From assembly GCA_030844895.1 (NCBI GenBank), contig CM061231.1, positions 6,405,118-6,469,117 of the forward strand: a DNA stretch of 64,000 nucleotides, in the 5' to 3' direction. The translations under genes were made by a program, and so were the position numbers. Source of the DNA: Ambrosia x helenae. Lineage: Eukaryota > Streptophyta > Magnoliopsida > Asterales > Asteraceae. Positions 21,067-33,062 of the stretch are shown here, one piece after another. The notes beneath the pieces are model-generated. The model did not search any database. It worked only from the letters and a program-made list of their open reading frames with translations, and was not told the origin of the DNA. Positions within the stretch are counted from its first letter, which is position 1. Every line of letters starts with the position of its first letter.

Positions 21067-24000
21067 ATGGACAACACCAACCCCATCACTACCGACCAAC
21101 AAAAACACCAACAACACCTTCTAACAACCTTAAAACAACAACAACATCAACAAAACATTCTTGACCAACAACCACACCAACTCCAGCAACGAATGCTTCT
21201 GCTACAACAAATGCAACAGCAGCAAAAACTTCAACAAGCAATCTCTCGTTTTCCTTCCAACATCGACGCTCATCTTCGTCCCTTACAGCGTCCTGTTAAT
21301 AATAATAATATTAATCAACAACAGCAAAACCCTAACCCTAATTCTAGCCATACCCCTAATTTGTTGCAAAATAATCATAATAATAGTAATCCCATGGTTA
21401 TGAATTCACAAATTAGGCCCCAGAATAGAACGCAGGGTGCTGGTACTGGTGCGCCTGCTGCCAATCAGGTGGAAATGCAGATGGCGTATCAGGATGCGTG
21501 GCGTGTTTGTCATCCGGATTTCAAGCGGCCGTTTTCGTCGCTGGAAGATGCTTGTGAGAGGTAAATAATATACTACATGTTTGTTATAAGGGTTATGTTT
21601 GGAATGATTGAGGGTTTGGTACATTTGTTGTGATTCCTGGTTGCGAAGTTAATTGGTAGGGTGTAAATTTTCACACGATTTGAATATGGATTGTGTTCGG
21701 GTTGACACATTTAACTCATTTGGTTAGACCGGTCAACACATAAACCTGTTTAACCGTTTTTTTTTACAAACAAACAACTTGATTAACATATTTACTACTT
21801 GGTTATGGCTTGCCAACTTGTTTGACATGTTTATATAAGTCGGTTGAAGTGTTGGGTTACACGGATTTTAGTGTTTGTTTTTTTTTTACGTGGATTAAGA
21901 TATCAGTCGTGTTTGGGTTGAACTTTTTAACCTGCCAACGCGACACGATTGAGACCGCTGGTTTATGGGGTTTGATAGGAAATTTTAATTTATTAGGTTA
22001 TGATTGACATGCTTTGATTGTGATTATTTTGGATCAAATTAGTAGAACATGTAGATGTTACAACAAACTTGGGCACACGATATGGATGTAAAATTATGTA
22101 GCAAATCATGACTTTAAGCACATCCTTATCTGATTCTTATATTTTTATGTGGTAATAATTACTAAGTGTCTCTTGTGGATTTTGTACTGTTCTGATATAT
22201 TTGGAGTGGGCATTTGCGGTTGAATTCCCAATTTTGAGGTATAACGCTGTCGATCTAAGTTTTTACTCGACTTCTTGTTGTGCTATAATATGTACCTTCT
22301 TAAAGAGTTTCAGTCCCCTCCATACCTCAACCCAAGTCGCCGGGGAACAAACCACTAAAAAGAAAGGTAGCTCTATCGTAATCTTCCTTGAGATTGTGGT
22401 TCCTAATCACAAAAATGTTATGAAGGACGTGAAACTTTTTCCCGTAAATGATAAAGTGCATTTCCTCATGTATGTTTTTCCTGTTATCTATTGAGTAGAT
22501 GCAATAGTTTTTATGGCAAAAGACAAATCACCATATTTTTTACAAAATCTTCTCTAATATGGTGCAGGTCAGGTTCAATAGTACCACTTTTTGAAACTAG
22601 CCTTGCAATTTCTACAATAATGTTCATGTTTCTTATTAATCTTAAAAGTAATTTTGAAAGTTGAACTAGCTTTAAAGCGTATTTGGGTATAAACACTTAT
22701 TTCATGTGATGTGAGCAAATAAAAGCCATTTGGCAAAGGAATTTACCAGTTTAATACCTTTGAAGTTCTCAAACATCATCCAGTAATACCAAAATCTTTT
22801 TGTATCCATCTAACATCTCTTTAGATCATTTCTTAAGAATTAAGATGCTCAACCTGTATATCTCTAGCTATTTCAGTGAGGACTCAACCGTTGTACTATG
22901 TAGCAACTTTTTAGATATCAATTAAGTTCGGATTTTTCCTGACCGCTACTTTCACATTTGAATCAAAATTTTCTTATTATTGGTAGCTTTCTTCAGTTGT
23001 TAAATCATTGTGGTCTTTTCAACACCACCCATTCCACATAGAGCTATCATTTGGTGCATCTGCAGATTGGTTCAAGGAATTTCAATACAACATTAAATGT
23101 CAAATCTATGATGTCTCCATGTGGAATCGGTGGTGCTGGAAAGACCATGATGATGGAACAACCGAAGACAAATGCCAACCATAATAATGTTTGATTTAAC
23201 TGGAAAGTAGTGGTTGAGCCAAGTCTGAACCCAATTGATACTAAAAAAGTTGTTGCAGAGTACAACACTAGATCCGTAACTTAACCAACTAAAGATATAA
23301 AGACTGAGCAACTTCAGAAAAGATTTAAGATATGTCAGAAAAGAAAATTACGGTAATATCGTCTCATGTTTAACAAGAGATCAACCTCAAAGATACTAGA
23401 CTAGTGATCCCTATGCCAGATGGCTTTAAGTTACTGTGTTTGCACTCAGATGGGCATTGAAACTAATTCGATTTTCAAAATCGTTGTTTTAGAAGAAGCG
23501 CACACAGACATTATTATAAATAAATTGCATGACAAGTTTCAGATAGTGATATTGAGCATGATCTTCGTTAGATTGAAGAAGAAATCGTAAAGGGACATGG
23601 TGGATTGGTGGTGCCTATTGCCATAAAACCCATTGCATCTACTTTAAGAGATAACAAGAGAAAGTATACATTAGAAAAAAAACACATTTTCGTTTGCTAA
23701 ACAAAGAGTTCACTGTCTATAACATTTTGGAGATTAGCTATAACAATCTCAAAAAGCAATATGATAAATCAATTTTTTTTTCTTAGTGACTTGAGGTATG
23801 GATGGAGATTTAAGGTTTTAAAATTTTAAGAATGTGCATGCTCTAGAATAAGCAAAAAGCCATGTAAACACTTCTTGTTTACAATCTCATACATCCGATT
23901 TGTTGATTAAAAGTGATCTGTGGTTACAAAACACAAATCTTCACATATATGTATATTCTTTTTTAAAATTTGCTTTGAGGAGTTTGACCATTCAAATGAG

Positions 24001-26180
24001 GCTGGTCATTATCATATGTAGGACTTTGCATCTCATTTTCATGAATCTTTATATAATTAGATCATTATTAAGGAATGAAAATAATGAGATCAAAGCAGTA
24101 CTAACTGAGGAAAATAGATCGTTCGATTGTGTTGACTTCACGACTATACATGTGGCGGAATATATAATATAAATAAAATTCTATTAAACCACTTAATAAA
24201 ATGTGAAAGGAGTATAAGAAAAAACCTTTTAATGAGTTTGATTTGAGTAGGGGTACGTGACTGAGTAAACTTCAAGAAACAATAATAATATGTTCTTGAT
24301 ATAAATAGAATATCATGTGGTAGCTAGGGTCAACATAATGCCTTTAATAACACAAAAATATATATGATTTAGTATAACTTCATCAAAAGATTGTATTTAA
24401 ACTGTACATATTAGAGAAGACCATACCTTTTGTCTCACTAGGGTTGTATTGTAACTCATGATCAAACTAATAGCTGACCCTCATAGAAAATATATAAAGA
24501 ATAAATCTGTGAACAAACCAGCTAGTTCTGTAAATAATACAAAGAAATTGTTGAAATATTCGAACTGAAGTTTTTGTTTTATATTGTTAACAAACGTAAA
24601 AAGTTGTTGGTGAATTTGTGAGTCACGTTATGGTTATGTTCGATTCTATCACTATATGTTCCAGGAAATGCTCGAACCTTCACCTCTTTTTACCTTTTGA
24701 GTCTGTCTACATCCAATTTCCATGAAGCAGGATCCTGGGTTGATTATTGCACCGTAATCAACTTCAGCCACTTAATCCTGCTCGAGTTTCTTGGGTTAGT
24801 GATGTCAGTCACATGGTTGATATTTCTCTTTGCATGGCTATTTCTGAAATTTTATTTTATGTTGAAATGAATCAATGATAATTCATATCTCAATCACCTT
24901 AAATCCTTGTTTTTAATATTCTTATCTTTTTTCAGTAACGTTAGCTTTTAACTTTGGGCTTCCGCTAACGTGCCTCAAGTCAATTGAATTGATGTTTGAC
25001 CTTCAAAGTCATCTTCCACATGTTATCATTTGTTTGAATTCTTTTTGAGTTTACCCACTTAAAAGTTCCTCTCTCTTTCTCTGTCTGTCTCTGCACACAC
25101 ACAATGTTTTTTTGTTGGAGGTGTGTGATACCAAATCTTAAAGTAGGGCGTTATTGATGTTAGAATTGTCAAAGATCTGTTAAAGGCGACTGTTAATCCG
25201 ATTTACGAACAAATAAATCTCTAGATTTTTATGCACTAAATAAAATCTTCAATGTATGTTGTATGGATATTTATACACCAGAAAAGATAAGAAACAGCCC
25301 AAATGGAAAAAAAGTTGAAAGTCGCATCATTTTAGTAAGATAAGAAATTAGATCATCATTTTAGACACTTAGTTATTTAACTACGTTTTGAAGATATTTG
25401 AACTAAAGTATTGAGGTCAACCGACCCACTTTGACCCGTATCAAATACTCAAATTCACACATTCTGATCCGTTATCCAGCATGTCTGACCCACCTATTTT
25501 GCCACCTCTAGACATGACTCCAAGTTATGGTTGTGCTGTGATCAAACAATAGAAATCTAAATTTTTTGTAATGTCTCTCCAGGCTGCTACCGTACCATGT
25601 AGTAGCAGACTATGAAGCCGAGGAAGACGATAGAATCCTCGATTCTGACACCACAGGTCAAGTTCTGTCTCGCACTCAACAATGGGACCAAAGCATTGCC
25701 AACAAAGTTGCGGAATTCACAGCTACCTTTGAGAAACAGGTACTCGCCTTCAACATCATTTCCAGAAAACGGGCCATCGGAGAGTTCCGCTCAGAAGAAA
25801 GATTATTAATCGAACAAGCTCTTGTTCAAGAAGAAAGGCGGTCGTTACTCGAGGCAAGGGCCGAAATGGAAAAACAACAAAAGGCGGGCCGAGAAGCTAA
25901 TATGAGGATGGCAGCCATGGCCCAAGCGGAACAAGCTCGGGCTGAGATGATGGCTAGGGGACCGATACGGGCTAGTGCAATGGGGTCAATGGGTGAACAA
26001 GAACCAGAAGTGAATCCTGACGATGCAATGGACGGATGGAATAATAATGGTAATAATAATCAGAGAGATGAGAAAGAGCCATCTGAGGATTTCTTGAATG
26101 ATGAGGAAAGGGAGAATGGAGATGCAGGTGTCCAAAGCGATTGGCGTGAAGGGGGTGAGTTTGATTTGAATACAAGATAA
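21067..26180 (+). CDS. BRIP1/2-like SWI/SNF subunit with GLTSCR domain
   Basis: Exon 1 is 21067-21560 and exon 2 is 25583-26180. The GT-AG junction splits an Arg codon in frame. The product is 363 residues. Residues 1-140 are Gln/Asn-rich (runs such as HQLQQRMLLLQQMQQQQ) and probably disordered. Residues 141-245 form the GLTSCR1/BICRA-type domain: YQDAWRVCHPDFKRPFSSLE, LLPYHVVADYEAEEDD, QQWDQSIANKVAEF and EERLLIEQALVQEERR. The tail is acidic and ends GGEFDLNTR. In Arabidopsis, BRIP1 and BRIP2 carry this domain and are core subunits of BRAHMA-type nuclear chromatin-remodelling complexes. The start is the first ATG giving the Gln-rich N terminus. The 4.0-kb intron is unusually large and holds an NLR remnant. 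The gene looks intact. Confidence 0.88.
21561..25582 (+). other. Intron 1 of the BRIP gene (4.0 kb)
   Basis: GTAAATAATA at the donor; TAATGTCTCTCCAG at the acceptor. Apart from the NLR remnant at 23.1-23.94 kb it is AT-rich with no gene that I can support. 22201-22494 is open but has no recognisable domain. 25060-25100 holds short CT and CA repeats. Confidence 0.8.
23090..23940 (+). pseudogene. Decayed NB-ARC (NLR resistance gene) fragment
   Basis: Pieces in shifting frames follow NB-ARC order. The P-loop GIGGAGKTMMM is at about 23122-23155. Then come a stretch resembling VVEPSLNPI...VAEY, the RNBS-like VIPMPDGFKLLC near 23415, VSDSDIEHDL and IVKGHGGLVVPIAIK near 23545-23625, then ISYNNLKKQYDKSIFFL and RYGWRFKV near 23731-23812, and a segment like the ARC2 end (SHVNTSCL...LLIKSDL) near 23870-23920. 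The wording recalls the RGC2/Dm3-type CC-NLRs of lettuce. Stops and frame breaks are frequent; the coiled-coil and LRR parts are not visible. It lies on the same strand as the host gene, inside its intron. Confidence 0.8.
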
Positions 26181-26653
26181 AAGGCTTATAATATTATGTT
26201 TGTATCTTAAAAAGTTCAAATATATCCTTTAGTTGTTTAATTTGGCCTTTTGTCATTAGATTCTTTTTTTTGGTTAACTTGTAGTGATTTTATATTAGAA
26301 TTCTTAGATTAGCTAGTGTTTGGATGTGTATTTTTGAATTAAAATACAGGTTTATTTTTAATTTTGGATTGGAAAGCGGCGAGACATGGCGTGACAATTG
26401 CAAGGATAGAGGTATATATGCTGGTAAATGGTTGGTCTTATATAACTGATAATGATGATTGATAAATGTAGGATATGAGATTGATTAGATCGTCAGGTGT
26501 ATACCGAAGCTTGAGCTGATATTACTTGCTCTGTAGCGGATTTGGAAATTGCTTAGTAAGATATGAAATGGCGAGCACCCGTGAAGTGGCCTGAGGCTGT
26601 CGCTTCTTTCCTAAGGGGATGCTTCTGCCACTTCATATGTAGGGTGCCTTAAT
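26181..26653. other. 3' UTR and flank of the BRIP gene
   Basis: T-rich sequence follows the stop; no second gene is seen up to the hAT element. A GC-richer patch at 26570-26640 (ctgaggctgtcgcttc) has no coding signal. Confidence 0.5.
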
Positions 26654-26661
26654 GTTCCGTT

Positions 26662-27287
26662 TAGGGCTGTAAACGAACCAAACGAACACGAACAAGGCTT
26701 TGTTCGTGTTTGTTTGTTAAGGTTTCTTGGACAAACGAACCGTTCACGAACACACTAACGAACATAATGCTGTGTTTGTGTTTGTTTGTTAAGAAATTCA
26801 GTTGTTTGCGAACTGTTCGTGAACACGGGTCTTGAACACAAACAAACAAAAACAAACATTTAATATGCAACTAACTAAAAAAAACATTGTTAATATTAAC
26901 CATTAGACAAAGTACATCTAGTAAACGATGTCGATAAGTTAAATTGTACTAACTTAGACATAATTATCTAAAATTACTTAGGCATAGGCATGAATACATG
27001 ATATTCCTAATTCAAAAGTTCATAATTATCCTAAGTTTTAACTAGTGATCGAACATAAACAAACATACACGAATAGATATAAATAAACGAACGTAAACAA
27101 ACACATTGCCGAACGTTCACGAACGCAATCGAACAAACGAGACATTTGTTCGTGTTTGTTTGTTTAGTTAATCAAACGGAATTTTTTGTTTGTGTTCGTT
27201 CATTTATTAAACAAACGGACACAAACGAACTTCCCGCCGAACGGTTTACGAACGGTTCACCGAACGTTTGGTTTGTTTACATCCCTA
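26662..27287. mobile_element. hAT-type MITE, copy 1
   Basis: Ends TAGGGCTGTAAACGAACC and, inverted, TAGGGATGTAAACAAACC. An exact 8-bp target duplication GTTCCGTT is at 26654-26661 and 27288-27295. The inside is made of 'cgttcgtgtttgtttgtt' phrases in both orientations, so it folds back. An 8-bp duplication with a TAGGG-type end is the hAT signature. No transposase. Confidence 0.9.
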
Positions 27288-27295
27288 GTTCCGTT

Positions 27296-27798
27296 GCTAG
27301 TTCTGTTTACCCTCGACCAAGAAGGAATCAAAGATAGAAATATGAGGATGAAGATAGATGCTTCCAATACATCCAGTACCTTAAAAGAAATGTTTTCTAG
27401 ACAGAGACAGGTGAGTTAGAAATATCAACTAAAAGAAACATAGTTATAGCTAAATTTGGAGTTACAAAGCCCATGGAAACATCTCAATGGGATGTTCATG
27501 TGAAAACTACCGGTCCCAATCCTCGGGTCCGATTTCATTGTCTGGTCCTTTGCTTGTCGGATTTCAATATTTTCGGAACTTTAGAAACTTCAAATTATTC
27601 CTTTTAAACTGTAATTTGGAGATTTGACAATGCCTGCTAAATTTGAACATTCCTTTTTTTAAAACTGCAACAATGATAAGATATCATAGAAAAAGCTAGC
27701 GGGAAACTAGCGAAAAACCCGATTCATCTTTGAAAAACAAAACTAATAGACAGCACCCAACATGCCCCCAACACCCTAAGACCTAAGCTTTACAAATA
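27296..27798. other. Non-coding stretch between hAT MITE and LINE remnant
   Basis: Nothing recognisable; short chance frames only. Confidence 0.4.
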
Positions 27799-28340
27799 TC
27801 AAATATTATTTAGGCAACCATTCAGTAGATCAACGATGAATGTGAGAAAAGATTGACTCTGCACCATTGGGAAATCTTTAGCCACAGGACATCGGACGAA
27901 TAGGTGGTCAATGTCCTCCATCTCCATGTAACATAACGAACATGTTGGGTTACGAATATGCACATCCTTATTTACCAAAGTGCAGGTAACTGGAATCCGG
28001 TTAAGAGCCAATCTCCAAACAAAACAACGGATTTAGAACCCAATTCAGCCAAGACGTCTTAGGAGATGTACCATAAGTCCATGACTCCTCAATCCAATGG
28101 CGTTACGAGCTAGTGAAGAAGCGCCCGCTTGCATCGACTGTCCAAATCCAGTAATCGGAACCACCCCCGAATCGTAACCTTTGATGAGATTTTCCGGATC
28201 CTAAATAAGCCTTTTTCTTTTCCATTTCCAATTAAAAGTAGTGATTGGCTAATCAGAAAGAACTACTCGTTGGGACACCATGCATTTCTTCTCCTTTTCT
28301 AAAGTGTAGAGACGAGGGAATAGACACATCAAAAGTATGT
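27799..28340 (-). pseudogene. LINE remnant, reverse-transcriptase zinc-binding domain
   Basis: The minus strand shows LALNRIPVTCTLVNKDV and the knuckle CSLCYMEMEDIDHLFVRC, typical of the plant LINE zf-RVT domain. Upstream in other frames come DYWIWTVDASGRFF and TSWLNWVLNPLFC, which belong before it. At least two frame breaks. Older than the LINE at 13.2 kb; no tail or duplication can be assigned. Confidence 0.75.
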
Positions 28341-29932
28341 AGAGGACCCATTATCAACTAATTCATTAAGACTTTGTAAATATCCAACTCCATAACATAT
28401 AAGTCTTTATTAGTAGATTCAACGAGTGACCAAGCATCACAGAATGATGATTTACCCATGTCTTCCAAAAGAATACAGTGACAGGTGAATGTCACTGACA
28501 CCCACTATTTTAAAAACTGATTTTTAAACTGTACCAGGTAGGGCTTAAAAATGGTTCAACCAATAGTATCCGACGGTAATAACACAACTTCAATTCAAAA
28601 AATAGCCTAAAAATAGATGATTCCATAACCATAATAAAAAATAATAATCCAAAAGTACTCCAAATTAATCAATTTGAACTCAGTATACAAGGAAGACATC
28701 TGGAATTGTTTGCGGCAAGCGATTAACGATCGCTAGGTTTTTTTTTCACTTTTTACCAAAATATGGAAGGTAAGTCTTGTAATTATCTGGATTTTGTTTT
28801 AAACATTTAAAATTTAAAAGTCAAATTTGTAGATTAACATAACAAACTAGAACAACGGTTTGAACCGGTATTACCAAATTTACATTGGCACATAACATTT
28901 ACCATTTGCTAGTTTAATCGACCCTTATCGTATTGAGCTTGAGGCCAATGGCTGCTATTACTGGTATTATCAGCCGATATGAACCGGTATTTAAAACATT
29001 GATGACACCTTTTGAATAGCTTTGACCACCGAATCCTAAAAACATAAAAGATTTCTTCTAGTCCGCAATTTTACACAAATAACATAAAAGTTTACTCGAT
29101 ACAATAGTTCCCTAGCTAGGTCTTACGGGCCTAGATAACCATATACTTTAGGGGGTCTATGCATTTGATTATCTTCTATATGTATGTCCTTTTATTTTTT
29201 GTACATATGTTTATATCGCGCTATGTTACTCTCTCGTCACTGCTTGTGTTATTTGATAACTTTCTATAGGTGTTATTTTAGCTATGTTTGTACGTTTGTT
29301 GTTTGTTCTTGAGTTGAGTGTCTCTATGGAAGCAGCTTCTCTATTCCTAGTGATAGAGGTAAGGTATGCATATATCCCACTCTCCTCAGACCCTATCAAT
29401 AGCTTGCTATTTGTTGGATTTACTTGGTACAATTGATTTACTCGATACAATAATGTTTATATTTTGTCCTGTTAATTCTTCTACTTCTAAGAAAATTAAA
29501 TGTTATGTAAAAAAGTTGGATGCTACTGATTAAATTAAAAAAAAGTTATATTTAAAAACTGGTAAAATTAAAATACGTGAAATCCTTGATTGAATTTTTT
29601 TTTAATATATTGATAAGATATTTTATTTTAATTACTATAATATTTCAGCATATAATGAAGAAACCAACACTGACAAAAAAATCATACAATATTAGAATAT
29701 TTTTGCAACATGTTTTAAATGTGACAGTCACATTATTTATTTGGTTGTGCTCAGGATTACAAACATTTAATGGTGCTACAATATGTCATAAAATTATTCA
29801 AGTTACAATCTATAATCTCAAAACAAATTGCATAGAAATTAAACTACCACTTGAAATCATTGTGAAAAGAAATAACAAACACAAACAATATACCATATCA
29901 AAACAGATGAATATGGTGCAGAAACTTGATAA
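28341..29932. other. Non-coding; contains an inverted SINE-like fragment
   Basis: AT-rich. A short 'accggtatt' phrase recurs near 28865 and 28984. No gene is supported; the open frame 29577-29993 overlaps the 3' end of the GDSL gene and shows no domain. The lowest part should contain the 3' UTR of the GDSL gene. Confidence 0.4.
29290..29430 (-). repeat. Dispersed SINE-like repeat, partial copy 3
   Basis: The reverse complement reads 'atagggtctgaggagagtg', 'ccttacctctatcactagg' and 'agagaagctgcttccatag', matching the core of the copies at 10.1 and 40.8 kb. Confidence 0.6.
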
Positions 29933-32745
29933 TCACACATTAGCAGCAGCATCCAAAGCCATGATGGTGCTAAGATTCATCGGTGACATGTAGTCGGTTG
30001 AGCCCGATAGAATTTGTTGTACAATGATCCTGTTTGCTCTCTCCGATGGATGGAAAGCATCCCAAAACGCGTATATATCTCTATTGGGACACACGTTGGA
30101 TAACGCTGTGCATAGCCCGATCCCATTATATGGTCCTTGTCCACAACACGCGACCTTTGATGTAACAAAGCCTGCTCAACAAGATCAACATTTAATATTT
30201 ATTTCAACTAATGCTTTCCGATATGTTTTATAGCGAATATCGAACCAAACTTACCATATCTTCCAGGGTTATTTATGAAATCGATGTTGGTTTGTCGAAT
30301 ATTGGCACCAATAAACACCGTGCTACCGATCTCACTGTTGAGGCTGTTAATCATATCCTGGAGTTGTGGGTTGAACAAACTTGCTGCTCTTTGCAATTCG
30401 GGTGCGCAGCTACCATCTCGGCTACGTTGGGCTAGTTCTGCTGGCACGCATCCCAATGGTCCCGTTCCCGTGACCAAAACCCGTCGTAATCCCAATTCAT
30501 AAAGCCTCTGATTTCATTAATGACATGTTTGTTAGCAAAAATTTTCCATGTTTTTCCAGATATATTAAGGGGCCTACTATATGTACCCCAAAAGGGGTTT
30601 TTTTTTACTAAATGTACCCCTTGACACACCAGTCATTTGATTTGCTATACGAGCGTATAGTCATGGTATACATACGTATAGTTATTGAATACCCCATGTG
30701 TCTACAGTCGCATACCCCTTGTATATGGGCGTATAGGCCTAGTACAAAGACGCGTAGTCCTTAGATCAATCAATACAATAGGGGGTGTTGATCTATAAAA
30801 TTTCACAAAAGAACATTAATATTGACAAGATTGCAGCACATGGAGAGTTGCATGCTACCTCTTTAGCAATGAAGTATGATATGGACATATACAACTACCC
30901 TTACCTTCCCTCAATAGACATTATTAACATGTTAAAAATAATAATATCCATAACCATGCAAATTGCAAATTGCAAATTGTAATATAAAATGCTCAAATGT
31001 GACCTACAAATGGGACCATAAAATTTATTTCAAAAACATTATAATAAAATAAATATCCACATGAATGAGGAGTAAATATGAACCCATACTAACATGTTGG
31101 GAAAGAAAAGATATTTATTAGGTTATTTATTTTATGTTAAAATTTTATGAAATTAAAACCAAACCAAACCAAACCACAATGGGTGCAAATTAAGAATCGT
31201 GTTTACATACCTCTAAAACTTTGCGATATTCGGAGATAACGTAGACAACATAATCTGGAAGAGCAAACTGTCTAGATCTTGCTGAGAATGGGACTAAATA
31301 GTAGTTGTTTACAAAATCATTGCCTCCCAATGTGATAAGACATAAAGCTTGATTCACAAGCCTTTGAGTCTCCTCAGGGCCAATTATGTCACTCACCCTT
31401 TGTTGATATTGTTCAAAGTATTGCATTTGCAGTGTGATCCTTATTATGTTGGCCTGCATAATAAGTTAAAGTTTTACATACATTATCAACATTACTAATT
31501 AGACACCTTGAATATAAACACAACATATGTTGTATTTTCTTTGCATTTAAAATAAATCTTGGTAGCATGGTCGACACCTTTTAACCGGATTTCAAAATCC
31601 GGCCTTTTTTCGTTAAAAAAAAAATACTGTTTTTTTGCTTGGGATGATAGGATATATCCTAACATGCGTGGAAATATGACGACTCACATTTTTCGTATAC
31701 GCTTTCTAAACGACACATAATTAGACATATTAAATGAAGTTAAATCAATAGAAAATTCGAGAGACAAAGAATTGAGGGAATTGTGATCGGAGTAGGACCG
31801 CGCCATGAGGCAAGGTGGACAACCACCTATGGCCATTCTCTCATGGCGCCCAAAATTTATTAAAACTTTTTTATATTTTATATGTATGTACACACACGTG
31901 TGCACGTGTGTGTCAAACAACGCATATAATTAAATTTAAAAGTTAAAACTCAACATGTTTTTAAACTCGTTAACTTATTTATTTAGTTCAGGCCTATATA
32001 ATCAAATAAACTCAATTCTTTATATAGTGTAGGCCTTATTATATTTTAGCCATTTTTTCTACTCGTCCTTGATTGAATGTGCATCATATGTAGTTGAGCT
32101 CTAAATATATTGGAGTCCCCTTACCTAAGCTCCAACGTGTATTTTTAGTCCAACTGCTCCTACTTTGTATATTGATAGTTAAAAACTTTGTACATTTTAC
32201 AAATTGTATTTTCAAACTCCCAACAATATTACTTTTAAGAAGGACAATGTACAACTTACAAACTGAATTCCTGTGTCATTAAGTACCCCAACACCAGCAG
32301 AAGCAAAATTGGCACCAACAAGTAACTTTTCACCTGTTAGATATGGACTCAAGTATGGCAATGTTGCTTCTTCACCAATGGCTTGACCTGAGTATCAATT
32401 AAAATATATATTCAATATTATTTTTGTCATAGAAACAAGACATTCAATTTAATAAAATTTTGCCAGGGTGACATTCTCTTAAAAAAAAGTAATAACTTAA
32501 CTGATAAGGTCAGGAATGTTAAATCCATTGGAGAACCGGCCGGTAGCACGATGAGTGGGATAATCAATCCCATAAGGAGGTGCATCGGCTCGTGCTGAGG
32601 TAGCCAAGAAGTTGTTGTTGCCATTATCAACTAACGAGTCACCAAACACAAAGAAAGCTCTTGCCTCAGCTTCAAGAACAATATTACTTAAAAATGCTAA
32701 TGTCAAATACAGTAATATGGCTAGTGATGATTTTAAGCTAGCCAT
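29933..32745 (-). CDS. GDSL esterase/lipase, secreted, five exons
   Basis: Exons (minus): 32745-32502, 32387-32260, 31453-31211, 30507-30255 and 30171-29933. All four introns are GT-AG and phases agree, giving 368 residues, the family's usual size. Residues 1-28 are a signal peptide (LAILLYLTLAFLSNIVLEAEA). Block I is FFVFGDSLVDNGNNN with nucleophile S37; GANFASAG is at 106-113; GGNDF at 167-171 supplies Gly and Asn of the oxyanion hole; WDAFHPSER supplies D327 and H330. GTGPLGCVPAELA is also typical. Members hydrolyse or transfer acyl esters in the apoplast; several act on cutin or other extracellular lipids. The substrate cannot be told from sequence. All catalytic residues are present and no frame is broken. 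A dead paralogue lies further along the same strand. Confidence 0.92.
30580..30775. repeat. Palindrome-rich segment in GDSL intron 4
   Basis: Between 'gtaccccaaaagggg' and 'acgcgtagtcc' lie the perfect palindrome CTATACGAGCGTATAG (about 30640) and imperfect versions (gtatacatacgtatag; gtatatgggcgtatag). It is non-coding and possibly the inside of a small non-autonomous element whose ends I cannot fix. Confidence 0.6.
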
Positions 32746-32845
32746 TGTTGTATATATATATAACTATATGTAGCAATGTAAAAAAACACACACAGAAAGG
32801 TATGTTTTGGGCTTTTAGTGAAAAACAAGCAAGGGGAATGAGGTC

Positions 32846-32854
32846 TATATATAT
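32846..32854 (-). promoter_or_regulatory. TATA box of the GDSL gene
   Basis: TATATATAG on the minus strand, about 100 bases before the ATG. That leaves a leader of about 70 bases. The region above it (32860-33050) is the rest of the short promoter before the copia remnant begins. Confidence 0.55.
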
Positions 32855-33062
32855 GCAATTTTGATATGACAAAACTGTGGTCAGTACTTTTTAGCCAATG
32901 CCAACTACACAAGCTTGTAGTAAATCTAGTGTATTTAATTGGACAGTTATTTGCCAGCCATAACTTATTACACAACTAGTCAGCCCCTACTTCTGTCATT
33001 CCTAGATTCTTGATTATATGAATGTTTTTACTGGCTAGTAACAGAAATCTGATTTTCATGAC

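Noticed and set aside
21161..21403. Second frame inside BRIP exon 1
   Set aside because: Shadow of a CAA/AAT-rich exon in another frame; no independent support.
27146..27419. Phe/Val-rich frames at 27.1-27.4 kb
   Set aside because: Translation of the 'cgttcgtgtttgtttgtt' phrases of the hAT MITE.
29577..29993. 138-residue protein at the 3' end of the GDSL gene
   Set aside because: It lies on the opposite strand over the GDSL stop codon and probable 3' UTR, with no domain.
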